The translations under genes were made by a program, and so were the position numbers. This document shows, piece by piece, positions 8,500-15,764 of a stretch of 39,195 nt of DNA. The stretch is from Chromobacterium amazonense (lineage in GTDB: Bacteria; Pseudomonadota; Gammaproteobacteria; Burkholderiales; Chromobacteriaceae), in NCBI RefSeq assembly GCF_001855565.1, contig NZ_MKCR01000019.1, forward strand, positions 1-39,195, written 5' to 3'. Below the pieces are notes generated by a model that was not told the DNA's origin, did no database searches, and saw nothing but the letters and a program-made list of their open reading frames with translations. Within the stretch, counting starts at the first letter, position 1. Every line of letters begins with the position of its first letter.

Positions 8500-8520
8500 G
8501 AATAGGCCAGGCTCTGGCGC

Positions 8521-9363
8521 TTACATCTTGACGCCCAGTTCGCGCAGACGCTCGTCCAGATAGCTGCCGGCGGTGTGGCGGTCGGACAGCACCACTTCCG
8601 GTCGCGGGTGCAGGAACAGCGGCAGCGAGACGCGGCTCTTCTGCGCGCCTTCGCCGGTAGGATTGACCACGCGGTGCTGGGTGGACGGGTAGTAGCCGGC
8701 GGACGCTTCCTGCAGCATGTCGCCGATGTTCACCACCAGGGTGCCGAAGTCGCAGGGCACGTCGATCCAGTCGCCGTGCTTGTCCTGCACTTGCAGGCCC
8801 GGCTCGTTGGCGGCCGGCAGAATGGTCAGCAGATTGATGTCGCCGTGGGCGGCGGCGCGCAGCGAGCCGGACGGCTCGTTGCCGGTCAGCGGCGGGTAAC
8901 GCAGCACGCGCAGCAGCGTCTGCTGGCTGCCTGCTATCATGTGCGACAGCGGCTCGCGGTAGTTGGCGGCGATATCGGACGGGGTGTATTGCTGCACCCA
9001 GGACAGCAGCTCCTGCGCCAGCTGGTTGGCGATGCCGTAGTAACGGTCGGCGTCGGCCTTGAGCGCCGGCGGCACCCGGCCCCACGGATAGATGTGGAAA
9101 TATTCCTTGATGTCCTTGAGCATGGCGCCCTTGGCGGTTTCCGACACCTCCGGCGAGAACCAGCCGTCCTGTTTCTCCACCGAGAAAGCGTAGTCGAACT
9201 TCTCTTCGCTGTTGAAGAAGCCCAGCCAGTCGGCGTAGATCTTCTCCACCAGGTCTTGCGGAATGGGATGGTTGGTCAGCACGCCGAAGCCGGTTTCGTG
9301 CAGGGAACGGGTGAACTGCTCCGCGGCGTCCGGGGCGCGGTAATCGACAACTCTGACGTTCAT
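8521..9363 (-). CDS. 2-oxoglutarate/Fe(II)-dependent oxygenase, isopenicillin N synthase-like
   Basis: This is a 280-residue soluble non-heme iron oxygenase of the isopenicillin N synthase-like family. The iron triad is visible as H173-G-D175 (HGDINLLTIL) and H230 (QHRVV). The R244-V-S246 pair would bind 2-oxoglutarate or substrate carboxylate. The N-terminal segment GFGVLTNHPIP is the family's DIOX_N hallmark. I took the ATG at 9363, although the frame stays open upstream, because AGGAAAA precedes it and the protein then has family length. A promoter lies about 65 bases upstream and a terminator follows. No biosynthetic cluster surrounds it, so the substrate is unknown; it could be a stand-alone small-molecule hydroxylase. 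Confidence 0.85.
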   Translation of the reverse strand: MNVRVVDYRAPDAAEQFTRSLHETGFGVLTNHPIPQDLVEKIYADWLGFFNSEEKFDYAFSVEKQDGWFSPEVSETAKGAMLKDIKEYFHIYPWGRVPPALKADADRYYGIANQLAQELLSWVQQYTPSDIAANYREPLSHMIAGSQQTLLRVLRYPPLTGNEPSGSLRAAAHGDINLLTILPAANEPGLQVQDKHGDWIDVPCDFGTLVVNIGDMLQEASAGYYPSTQHRVVNPTGEGAQKSRVSLPLFLHPRPEVVLSDRHTAGSYLDERLRELGVKM

Positions 9364-9427
9364 GGGGTGGTTTTCCTGATGAACCCGGCGCCGCCATGCA
9401 ATATCGGGGCGGTCGCCGGCCGCGCGC

Positions 9428-9456
9428 ATTGTAGCGGCTAAGCTACAGGCCGCCAA
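9428..9456 (-). promoter_or_regulatory. Sigma-70 promoter with internal palindrome for the oxygenase
   Basis: Read on the minus strand, TTGGCG (9456-9451) is separated by 17 bases from TACAAT (9433-9428), a good sigma-70 promoter. The inverted repeat TGTAGC-N6-GCTACA (9430-9447) lies between and over these boxes and could be an operator. The transcript leader would be about 60 bases. Confidence 0.55.
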
Positions 9457-9641
9457 GCCGTTGGCATCGAGACTGTTGGAAAACCACCAAGAACCGGCGA
9501 CCTTGCCGGGCAAGGCCGCCAGGGCCGATCCGCCGCGAACGGGTCGGAGCAGGGCGGTCAACGGAATGGTCCGCGCGGCGGCAGCGGCGGCGCAGCCTGC
9601 TGTACTTTCATTACAGGCCGGGCCGCCGCCGGGAAAAAGGC

Positions 9642-9831
9642 CTAGGGGCTGTTGACGTTTGGTGGGCGGTCGCGCCGGGATGCGTTTTGCAGCGAATCGA
9701 GGCGTTTCGCGCGCCGCATAGTCATTCTCTCCCAGCGCGGAACAACGAAGAGTCGGCGCGAAAGGCACCCGGCCCTGCGGGTTTGGCGAAGCGCAAACGC
9801 GATCCACTCACCAAACGTCAACAGCCCCTAG
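9642..9831. repeat. MITE-like inverted-repeat element, 190 bp
   Basis: Perfect 23-bp terminal inverted repeats at 9642-9664 and 9809-9831 bound a 144-bp GC-rich core without a gene. Both ends carry CTAG followed inward by GGGCTGTTGACG. CTAG may be a 4-bp target duplication or part of the repeat. Similarity between the arms fades inside the terminal repeats. This is the structure of a miniature, non-autonomous transposable element. The 464-base gene-free stretch 9364-9827 consists of this element plus the oxygenase promoter region; I see nothing else in it. Confidence 0.7.
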
Positions 9832-10610
9832 ACCCGCTGATCCATGTCCAGCGCCGGGGTGCCGGGACAGGCTTGCGCCACCACCCGCGCCGGCACGCCG
9901 GCCACCGTGGCGTGCGGCGGCACGTCCTCCAACACCACGCTGCCGGCTCCCACCTTGGCGCACTCGCCGACGCGGATATTGCCGAGCACCGCCGAGCCGG
10001 CGCCCAGCATCACGCCGTCGCCTATCTTCGGATGGCGGTCGCCGCGCTCCTTGCCGGAGCCGCCCAGCGTCACGCCGTGCAGGATGGACACATTGTTACC
10101 GATGACGGCGGTCTCGCCGACCACCAGGCCGGTGCCATGGTCCAGCATCACGCCTTCGCCGATGCGCGCCGCCGGATGGATGTCGGCGCCGGTCACTTCG
10201 GAAATGCGGTTCTGCAAAAACAGCGCCAGCGTGGTGCGACCCTGCTGCCATAGCCAATGCGTGATGCGCTGGCTCTGGATGGCGTGGAAGCCCTTGAAAT
10301 ACAACAGCGGCGTGGAATAGCGGTCGCAGGCCGGGTCGCGCTCGTAACAGGCGCGGATGTCGGCGCGCATCGCCGCGCTGATGGCCGGATCGGCCTGGAA
10401 GGCTTCGCGGAACAGTTCGAGCAGCGCGCGCGGATCCATCACCGGACTGGCGAGCTTGCTGGAAAGATGGAAGGCCAGCACGTCTTCCAGCGTGGCGTGG
10501 CGCAATACGGTCATGTGCAGAAAACTGGCCAGCAACGGCTCGCTGTCCACCGCAGTCAGCGTTTCGTCGCGGATGGCCGACCATAGCGGATCAAGCGGGG
10601 AGGCACTCAT
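9828..10610 (-). CDS. cysE: Serine O-acetyltransferase
   Basis: CysE acetylates L-serine with acetyl-CoA to O-acetylserine, the first step of cysteine synthesis. The 260-residue product has the N-terminal helical domain (DPLWSAIRDET) and a C-terminal left-handed beta helix of hexapeptide repeats. The repeats include DIHPAARIGEGVMLDHGTGLVVGE, the catalytic-region LHGVTLGGSGKERGDRHPKIGDGV, and the end cap ATVAGVPARVV. The chosen ATG (10610) has CTGGAG upstream; another ATG lies six codons earlier. The protein stops shortly after DMDQ, and its TAG stop lies inside the terminal repeat of the adjacent MITE-like element. The tail that in E. coli CysE ends in Ile and docks into CysK is therefore short or absent here. 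Confidence 0.93.
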   Translation of the reverse strand: MSASPLDPLWSAIRDETLTAVDSEPLLASFLHMTVLRHATLEDVLAFHLSSKLASPVMDPRALLELFREAFQADPAISAAMRADIRACYERDPACDRYSTPLLYFKGFHAIQSQRITHWLWQQGRTTLALFLQNRISEVTGADIHPAARIGEGVMLDHGTGLVVGETAVIGNNVSILHGVTLGGSGKERGDRHPKIGDGVMLGAGSAVLGNIRVGECAKVGAGSVVLEDVPPHATVAGVPARVVAQACPGTPALDMDQRV

Positions 10611-10733
10611 CGGGTACTCCAGTGACATCTAGTCAAATAGTGTAGCGTGCCACAGTCCGCGCCAACAGACAAAAACGCCGCGCCGTCAGAATTCACCCGC
10701 GGCCGCGACTAAACTCAAACGAGGAGAACCGCC

Positions 10734-11396
10734 ATGAAACGTCTTGCGATCTGGCCGCTGCTGTTCAGCTTGGGCGCGCTGGCCGCCGCGCCGGAGGTGC
10801 CGGGCTGGCATGAGTATCAGGGCGGCCGGCTGGCTGCCGCCCGCGTCGCCTTCTGGCAGGCCGCCGAGCGCGGCGACCGGGTCGCCGCCTTCGACCTGGC
10901 GATGATGGACTGGAAGGGCGAGGCCGGGCCGGTGGACAAGCCAGCCGCGGTCTTCTGGCTGAAAAAGGCCGCCGATCTCAACCTGCCGCAAGCACAGCAT
11001 GCGCTGGGCGTGCTGGCGGAAAAAGGCGACGGCGTGCCCAAATCGCTGCCCGAGGCGACGCGCTGGTTCACGCTCTCCGCGCGCCAGGGCTATCTGCCGG
11101 CGCAGCTGGATCTGGGCACCCAGTATTTCCTGGGGCGGGGCGCGCCGCAGGACGACAGGCTGGCCGCCTATTGGTACCAGGAAGCGGCCAAGCAGGGTGA
11201 TGCCGGCGCGCAATATCTGACCGCCAGCATGTACGAACACGGCCGCGGCGTGAAACAGGACATTCCGGCGGCGATACGCTGGTATGCCCGCGCCGGCGCG
11301 CAGGGCGACGTCGGCGCCCGCGCCAAGGCGCTGGATCTGGCCAAAAGCGAAATGGGGCGGCGCGCTCAGAACGCGTCCAGCGGCAGCTTCAGGTAA
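10734..11396 (+). CDS. Exported Sel1-repeat protein
   Basis: This is a 220-residue protein with a cleavable signal peptide (about residues 1-18, ending LAAA) and four to five Sel1-like repeats. The repeat signature A-x-x-x-L-G-x-x-x-x-x-G-x-G-V recurs, for example ALGVLAEKGDGVPKS, DLGTQYFLGRGAPQD and YLTASMYEHGRGVKQD. Such helical solenoids usually act as periplasmic protein-interaction scaffolds; the partner is unknown. GAGGAG sits 8 bases before the ATG. The last 31 bases overlap the 3' end of the convergent hydrolase gene, so the two messages are complementary at their ends. Confidence 0.85.
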   Translation: MKRLAIWPLLFSLGALAAAPEVPGWHEYQGGRLAAARVAFWQAAERGDRVAAFDLAMMDWKGEAGPVDKPAAVFWLKKAADLNLPQAQHALGVLAEKGDGVPKSLPEATRWFTLSARQGYLPAQLDLGTQYFLGRGAPQDDRLAAYWYQEAAKQGDAGAQYLTASMYEHGRGVKQDIPAAIRWYARAGAQGDVGARAKALDLAKSEMGRRAQNASSGSFR

Positions 11397-12226
11397 CGCA
11401 CGCCGTTGTCTTCCGCCGGCGGCAGCCGGCCGGCGCGGATGTTGACCTGTATCGATGGCAGCAGCAGCCGCGGCATGTCCAGCGTCGCGTCGCGCGCCTG
11501 GCGCATCTTCACGAAGGCCGCCTCGTCCACGCCGTCGCGGGCGTGCAGATTGGCGCGGCGCTGCTCGGCCACCGTCGCGCGCCACGCCGGCTCGCGGCCC
11601 GGCGGCGGATAATCGTGGCACAGCAGCAGCCGGGTTTCGTCCGGCAGCGCCAGCAGCTTGCGGATGGAACGGTACAGCATGGCGGCATCGCCGCCGGGAA
11701 AATCGCAGCGCGCGGTGCCCACGTCCGGCATGAACAAGGTGTCGCCGACAAACACCGCGTCTTCCACCTGGTAGCCGACATCGGCCGGCGTATGGCCGGG
11801 CAGCGCCAGCACCCGGGCGTCCAGTTCGCCGATGCGGAAGGTTTCTCCGTCCTCGAACAGATGGTCGAACTGCGAGCCATCGCAATGGAACGCCGGTTCC
11901 AGATTGAACACCCGGCTGAACGTGGATTGCACCTCGTCTATGCGCCGGCCGATGCCGATTTGGCCGCCGGCCTTGTCCTTCAAATACCCGGCGGCGGACA
12001 AGTGGTCGGCGTGGGCATGGGTTTCCAGTATCCACTGCAGCGTCAGCCCCCGCTCCATCAGAAAAGCCAGCAGCCTGTCCGCGCCATGGCGCGCGCTGCG
12101 GCCGGAGCTTGGATCGAAATCCAGCACCGGATCGATGATGGCCGCGTGGCCGCCGGGCCGGTCGTAGACGATGTGGCTGATGGTATGGGTGGCGGCGTCG
12201 AAAAAGCTCTCGATCTGAACCGGCAT
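11366..12226 (-). CDS. Metallo-beta-lactamase-fold hydrolase, persulfide dioxygenase-like (Blh/ETHE1 type)
   Basis: This 286-residue soluble protein has the MBL metal-binding motif THAHADHLSAA (H70, H72, D74, H75). PGHTPADVGY, VGDTLFMPDVGTARCDFPGG and CHDYPPPGREP follow, a combination typical of ETHE1/Blh-type persulfide dioxygenases and their close relatives. In these enzymes one iron oxidises glutathione persulfide to sulfite. Divergent transcription with a TauE/SafE-type transporter across a palindromic promoter resembles BigR-controlled sulfide detoxification operons. No rhodanese domain is fused. A general glyoxalase-II-like thioesterase is the alternative, but the sequence block is closer to the persulfide group. 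Confidence 0.85.
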   Translation of the reverse strand: MPVQIESFFDAATHTISHIVYDRPGGHAAIIDPVLDFDPSSGRSARHGADRLLAFLMERGLTLQWILETHAHADHLSAAGYLKDKAGGQIGIGRRIDEVQSTFSRVFNLEPAFHCDGSQFDHLFEDGETFRIGELDARVLALPGHTPADVGYQVEDAVFVGDTLFMPDVGTARCDFPGGDAAMLYRSIRKLLALPDETRLLLCHDYPPPGREPAWRATVAEQRRANLHARDGVDEAAFVKMRQARDATLDMPRLLLPSIQVNIRAGRLPPAEDNGVRYLKLPLDAF

Positions 12227-12246
12227 GTTTTCCTCCGCGGGTGGGC

Positions 12247-12282
12247 TTTACTTCATTATATTAAATCATATAATGTATTGAA
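12247..12282. promoter_or_regulatory. Divergent promoter with ArsR/BigR-like palindromic operator
   Basis: The perfect inverted repeat CATTATAT-TAAATC-ATATAATG (12254-12275) contains a TATAAT box on each strand (plus 12269-12274; minus 12260-12255). A plus -35 TTTACT (12247-12252) has a 16-base spacer; a weak minus -35 TTCAAT (12282-12277) mirrors it. Outer arms ACTTCA and TGAAGT extend the symmetry. One repressor dimer bound here would silence both the hydrolase and the exporter. Its AT-rich form fits ArsR-family sulfur sensors; no such regulator gene is in the window. Confidence 0.65.
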
Positions 12283-12357
12283 GTATAGCCGATAAAGACC
12301 TGCCCTCATGCCCTCATTTCCCGCCCGCCTCATCGCGCCCGCTCCCGGAGTCATCGC

Positions 12358-13164
12358 ATGCTGCTGATGCTGGCGCTGGGCATGCTGCTGGGCGCGATAT
12401 TGGGGCTGACCGGCGCCGGCGGCGGCATTCTGGCGATTCCGGCGCTGATGGCCGCCCAGGGCTGGAGCCTGCCGCAAGCCGCGCCGGTCGCCTTGCTGGC
12501 CGTGGTGGCCGGCGCCGCGCTGGGCGCCTATGAGGGCTGGCGCCGCCGCTTGGTGCGCTATCGCGCCGCGCTGCTGATGGCGATCAGCGGCGTGCCCTTC
12601 ACCGCGCTGGGCGCCCGGCTGGCGCAGCAATTGCCAAGCGCGTGGCTGGCCGGGCTGTTCGCGCTGGCGATGCTGACCGTGGCCACCCGCACTTGGCGCG
12701 CCGCCCACCCCGAGGCCATCCTGTCCCAGAAGCCAAGGCAAACACTGTGCCGGCTGAACCCGGACACCGGCCGCCTGCGCTGGAACGTGCTCAGCGCCGC
12801 GGCGCTGGCCGGCGTCGGCGCCTTCACCGGCTTGCTGACCGGCCTGCTGGGCGTCGGCGGCGGCTTCGTCATCGTGCCGGCGCTGCGCCGGCTGAGCGAT
12901 CTGGGCATGCAAGCCATCATCGCCACCTCGCTGCTGGTGATCGCGCTGGTCGGCAGCGGCGGCGTGGTCTCGGCGCTCTGGCACGGCGCGCGGCCGCCCT
13001 TGCCGCTCAGCGCCGGCTTCGTGCTGGCGGCGATGGCCGGCATGCTGCTGGGCCGGCGTCTCAGCAGGCGGCTGTCGCCGCAACAACTGCTGCGCGGCTT
13101 CGCGCTGCTGGTGGCGGCCATAGGCGTCGCCATGCTATGGCGCGCTGTCGCCATTACTCTCTGA
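12358..13164 (+). CDS. TSUP (TauE/SafE) family membrane transporter, putative sulfite exporter
   Basis: This is a 268-residue inner-membrane protein with about eight hydrophobic segments. It has the duplicated TauE/SafE signatures GAILGLTGAGGGILAIPAL near the N-terminus and GLLTGLLGVGGGFVIVPAL in the second half. Members of the family export sulfite, sulfonates or related sulfur anions. The divergent persulfide-dioxygenase-like enzyme would make sulfite, so export of that toxic product is the natural inference. The ATG at 12358 has CCGGAG 8 bases upstream. An internal cytoplasmic loop (about residues 110-145) separates the two halves. Confidence 0.88.
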   Translation: MLLMLALGMLLGAILGLTGAGGGILAIPALMAAQGWSLPQAAPVALLAVVAGAALGAYEGWRRRLVRYRAALLMAISGVPFTALGARLAQQLPSAWLAGLFALAMLTVATRTWRAAHPEAILSQKPRQTLCRLNPDTGRLRWNVLSAAALAGVGAFTGLLTGLLGVGGGFVIVPALRRLSDLGMQAIIATSLLVIALVGSGGVVSALWHGARPPLPLSAGFVLAAMAGMLLGRRLSRRLSPQQLLRGFALLVAAIGVAMLWRAVAITL

Positions 13165-13171
13165 CGCCCAG

Positions 13172-13198
13172 CAAAAAGCCGCGGACGCGCCGCGGCTT
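13172..13198 (-). terminator. Minus-strand terminator downstream of cyaY
   Basis: AAGCCGCG (13176-13183) pairs with CGCGGCTT (13191-13198) across a 7-base loop. The five A at 13173-13177 give a T run on the minus strand. It lies about 90 bases beyond the cyaY stop and also sits at the 3' end of the convergent TSUP gene. Confidence 0.6.
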
Positions 13199-13288
13199 GA
13201 GCCAAGCATACAGCCGATCTGCGGCTCAAATATAGGCTTCCTCGCCGTGCAGGCTGACGTCCATCCCTGCCTCCTGCGCCGCGCGGAG

Positions 13289-13606
13289 TCAATCGTCGAA
13301 ACTGAACTCCTCGCCGCTGCCGGCGCGGATCGCCTCCGCCAGCGTGGAGAAGAATTCCGAGCCGTCGCGGCCGGCGATCCAGGCTTCGCCCTCGCGGGCG
13401 AAATGGTAGCCGCCGCTCTTGGCGGCGATCCACATCTCCTGATTGGAAGCGTGGCGATTGACGATGACTTTTTCGCCGCTGTCGAACTCGATCTCCAGCA
13501 CATTGCCCTGGCGCAAGGTATCGACATCCAGCTCGTGATCGTCCAGCGCCTGTTCGATGCGGTCGAAAATGGCGTCGCTCAATTGCAGAAATTCGCTTTC
13601 GGTCAT
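13289..13606 (-). CDS. cyaY: Iron-sulfur cluster assembly protein CyaY (frataxin)
   Basis: This 105-residue cytoplasmic frataxin homologue binds iron and the IscS/IscU complex and tunes iron-sulfur cluster assembly. The acidic N-terminal helix (SEFLQLSDAIFDRIEQALDD) provides the iron-binding ridge. The sheet has VLEIEFDSGEKVIVNRHASNQEMWIAAKSGGYHF, the conserved frataxin core ending in N-x-Q-x-x-x-W. Length and order match the family. It is divergent from lptM, the same arrangement as cyaY/yifL in Enterobacteria. Confidence 0.95.
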   Translation of the reverse strand: MTESEFLQLSDAIFDRIEQALDDHELDVDTLRQGNVLEIEFDSGEKVIVNRHASNQEMWIAAKSGGYHFAREGEAWIAGRDGSEFFSTLAEAIRAGSGEEFSFDD

Positions 13607-13696
13607 GATGGCTTCCTGATGGCGCCGCCCGCGGACAACACGGCGCGGCGGGGTTTTGCTAGTATGCTGATTTTGCCATAACGGATCATTGCCAGT

Positions 13697-13867
13697 ATGC
13701 GTACCCTGCTCGCTTGCGCAAGTTTGTCCCTATTCCTGGTCGCTTGCGGCTACAAGGGCTCGCTGGTCCTGCCCAAGGCGCCGGCCGCTCGCCATGAGCC
13801 GGCTCCGCCCAAACCGGCCGCGTCGGCGCCCGTCGCCGCCAAACCCGCGGCCTCCGCCGCCCAATAA
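13697..13867 (+). CDS. lptM: LptM (YifL)-like small lipoprotein
   Basis: This 56-residue lipoprotein is easily missed because of its length. The N-terminal signal ends in the lipobox LVAC (Cys at residue 17). It is followed at once by GYKGSLVLPK, matching the C-G-x-K-G-x-L-x-x-P core of LptM/YifL, and then by a low-complexity Pro/Ala/Lys tail. LptM helps the LptD outer-membrane LPS translocon mature. Position divergent from cyaY supports the call. In E. coli dapF follows yifL; here the next gene is a HisC-like aminotransferase instead. Confidence 0.8.
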   Translation: MRTLLACASLSLFLVACGYKGSLVLPKAPAARHEPAPPKPAASAPVAAKPAASAAQ

Positions 13868-13960
13868 TTCCTTTGGCATAAGGATATTTCCAGATGGTGG
13901 CTTGTCTGAACAGACTCTTGGCCTAGAATGGCCCAATCAACTGGAATGCCGGGAATTGTC

Positions 13961-15055
13961 ATGCCACATTACGCGCGCCATCTGGAACACCACACCATCG
14001 TCAATCCGTTTCCCGGCATCGCCAAGCTGGAAGCGGCGCTGGGCCACAAGGTGGTCAATCGGCTGGGCGCCAACGAAAGCCTGGCACGCCCCGACTCCCC
14101 GCTGTTGGCGCAATGGGGGGAGGCGCTGGCCGAACTGGCCAGACTCTATCCAGACCCGTACGCGCTGGCCTTGCGCGAGCGCGCGGCGCAGTTGCACGGC
14201 GTCGAACCCAGCCAGGTGCTATTCGACAGCGGCGCGGACAGCCTGATCCTGCTGGCGCTGCGCTTGCGCTGCAATGCCGGGGACGCCGTGGTGTGCAGCG
14301 CCGGCACCTACCCCGCCTTCCGCTACTTCGCCGAAGGCGTGGGCGCGCGCATTCTGGAAGTGCCATATCGACCGCATGGCATAGGCCTGCGGCCCGACCT
14401 GGCGCGGCTGTGCGAAGTGGCGCAGGCAGAGCGCGCCGTGGCGCTGTACCTGGCCAACCCGGACAATCCCACCGGCCACTACTGGTCCGCCGCAGATATC
14501 CAGGCGCTGCGCCAGCAGTTGCCGTCGAGCACGCTGCTGATTCTGGACGAGGCCTACGTCGACTTCTGCACCGAGCCGCAAGACGCGCCGCCGGCCGGCG
14601 CGCTGCCCAACACGCTGCGGCTGCGCACCTTGTCCAAGGCCTATGGCCTGGCCGGCCTGCGCGTCGGCTTCGCGCTGGCGCCGGCCGACATCATCGCCAA
14701 GGCCGACCAGATCCGCCCGCAATACGCGCTGTCCGGCCTGGCCCAGCACGCCGCGCGGCTGGTGCTGGACGATCCGGACTACTCGCGCCAGCTGGTGCGG
14801 GCCACGCTGCAGCTGCGCGACAAGCTCGACGCCGCGCTGCGCGCGCGCGACCTGACGGTGCTGCCCTCGCATACCAACTTCGTCGCCGTGCTCTATCCCA
14901 ACGCCGCTGCCGCCGAGGACATCCAACGTCGGCTGCTGGCCGACGGCATCGCGGTGCATCGGCCGCCGCACCCGGCCCTGCGCCATCTGTTGCGCGTCAC
15001 CGCCCAGCCGCCGGCGCTGTCCAGCAAAGTGCTGGACGCCTTGGCCGGCCATTGA
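13961..15055 (+). CDS. PLP-dependent class I/II aminotransferase, histidinol-phosphate aminotransferase-like
   Basis: This 364-residue fold-type I PLP enzyme resembles HisC. Visible motifs are GANES near the N-terminus, YPDPYALALRERAA, ANPDNPTG, LILDEAYVDF and RTLSKAYGLAGLRVGF. In the last, the Lys of SKAYG is the Schiff-base lysine and the Arg of GLRVG contacts cofactor phosphate. It is probably a histidinol-phosphate or related aromatic/aliphatic aminotransferase. No other his genes are nearby, so the substrate is not fixed. I prefer the ATG at 13961, preceded by GGGAA at 5-6 bases, over in-frame ATGs at 13928 and 13946 that lack a site. Confidence 0.82.
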   Translation: MPHYARHLEHHTIVNPFPGIAKLEAALGHKVVNRLGANESLARPDSPLLAQWGEALAELARLYPDPYALALRERAAQLHGVEPSQVLFDSGADSLILLALRLRCNAGDAVVCSAGTYPAFRYFAEGVGARILEVPYRPHGIGLRPDLARLCEVAQAERAVALYLANPDNPTGHYWSAADIQALRQQLPSSTLLILDEAYVDFCTEPQDAPPAGALPNTLRLRTLSKAYGLAGLRVGFALAPADIIAKADQIRPQYALSGLAQHAARLVLDDPDYSRQLVRATLQLRDKLDAALRARDLTVLPSHTNFVAVLYPNAAAAEDIQRRLLADGIAVHRPPHPALRHLLRVTAQPPALSSKVLDALAGH

Positions 15056-15095
15056 CCGCCGTCGATGCAAAGACATAATCGCCACTCGTTTTTCC

Positions 15096-15126
15096 AGCGG
15101 GATCTCTGCCCAGGCGAGATCCCGCT
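15096..15126 (+). terminator. Hairpin after the aminotransferase gene
   Basis: A perfect 11-bp stem (15096-15106 with 15116-15126) with a 9-base loop lies 40 bases after the aminotransferase stop. The trailing sequence is TCGT rather than a T run, so it is a probable but not canonical terminator. Confidence 0.5.
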
Positions 15127-15207
15127 TCGTATTGGCCCGCCGCGCCAAAACCATCGCCTGGCAGGGCGCATCCGGCAGCGGCGCCGCGCCTGAAAACGAA
15201 TAAAACC

Positions 15208-15240
15208 GGGATGCGGTTCGGATCGGCATCCCTCCCTCCG
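15208..15240 (+). other. Hairpin upstream of the small exported protein gene
   Basis: GGGATGC (15208-15214) pairs with GCATCCC (15226-15232), followed 8 bases later by a T5 run. It lies 20-50 bases before the next start codon. It may be a second terminator or a 5' leader structure of the following gene. Confidence 0.35.
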
Positions 15241-15260
15241 TTTTTGAACACGATGCCCAC

Positions 15261-15641
15261 ATGATGAAAACCCACTTCCCCCGCGGCCTGGCGGCATGGA
15301 GCCTGCTGGCTGTCGCCACCGTCTGCCTGGCCCGTCCGATTCCCGTTCGCGACGACGGCGAAACGCCGATCACGCTGCAAGGCACTGTGATCGGTCCGCT
15401 TACCTCCGGCGACAAGGCGGAAGGCACGCTATTCAAGGCCTATCATCTGAAACTGGCCAAGCCGATGCGCTTCGACGACGGTGCCGATTGCGGCCCGCAG
15501 GACAAGACCAGCCTGGCGCTGAGCCAGGAAGACATGGGCCGCTACAAAGGCAAGACCGTCACCGTGCAAGCCAAAGTGTTCTGCCAGATCAACCGCACCG
15601 GCACCTATCATCTGGGCGACATCGCCGTCGTGGCGCGCTGA
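15261..15641 (+). CDS. Small exported protein, DUF4431-like
   Basis: This 126-residue protein has a signal peptide (about residues 1-24, ending VCLA). The mature part is one small beta-rich domain: ITLQGTVIGPLTSGDKAEGTLFKAYHLKLAKPM, then a segment YKGKTVTVQAKVFCQINRTGTYHLGDIAVV. The strand order (L-x-G-T, x-L-x-L-x-K-P, GKTVTV-x-x-x-x-F) recalls the DUF4431 family of exported OB-like domains, but I am not certain. Two mature Cys residues could form a disulfide. The function is unknown. Adjacent ATGs at 15261 and 15264 are equally plausible; no strong ribosome-binding site is seen. Confidence 0.6.
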   Translation: MMKTHFPRGLAAWSLLAVATVCLARPIPVRDDGETPITLQGTVIGPLTSGDKAEGTLFKAYHLKLAKPMRFDDGADCGPQDKTSLALSQEDMGRYKGKTVTVQAKVFCQINRTGTYHLGDIAVVAR

Positions 15642-15764
15642 ACCGGTTGCCAGCAGCGCGCAGCGGCATCATTCCCAGCCGCCAGCGCATGAGGCGCGGC
15701 GGTTTGGCCTCTTTGCTGCCAGCCGTTATCATCGGTCGCTTGTCCACTGCTTCCCGGAGCCGAC

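Noticed and set aside
9364-9807. N-terminal extension of the oxygenase by 148 codons
   Set aside because: The extension runs through the promoter and the MITE-like repeat and has no family similarity; the ATG at 9363 gives normal length.
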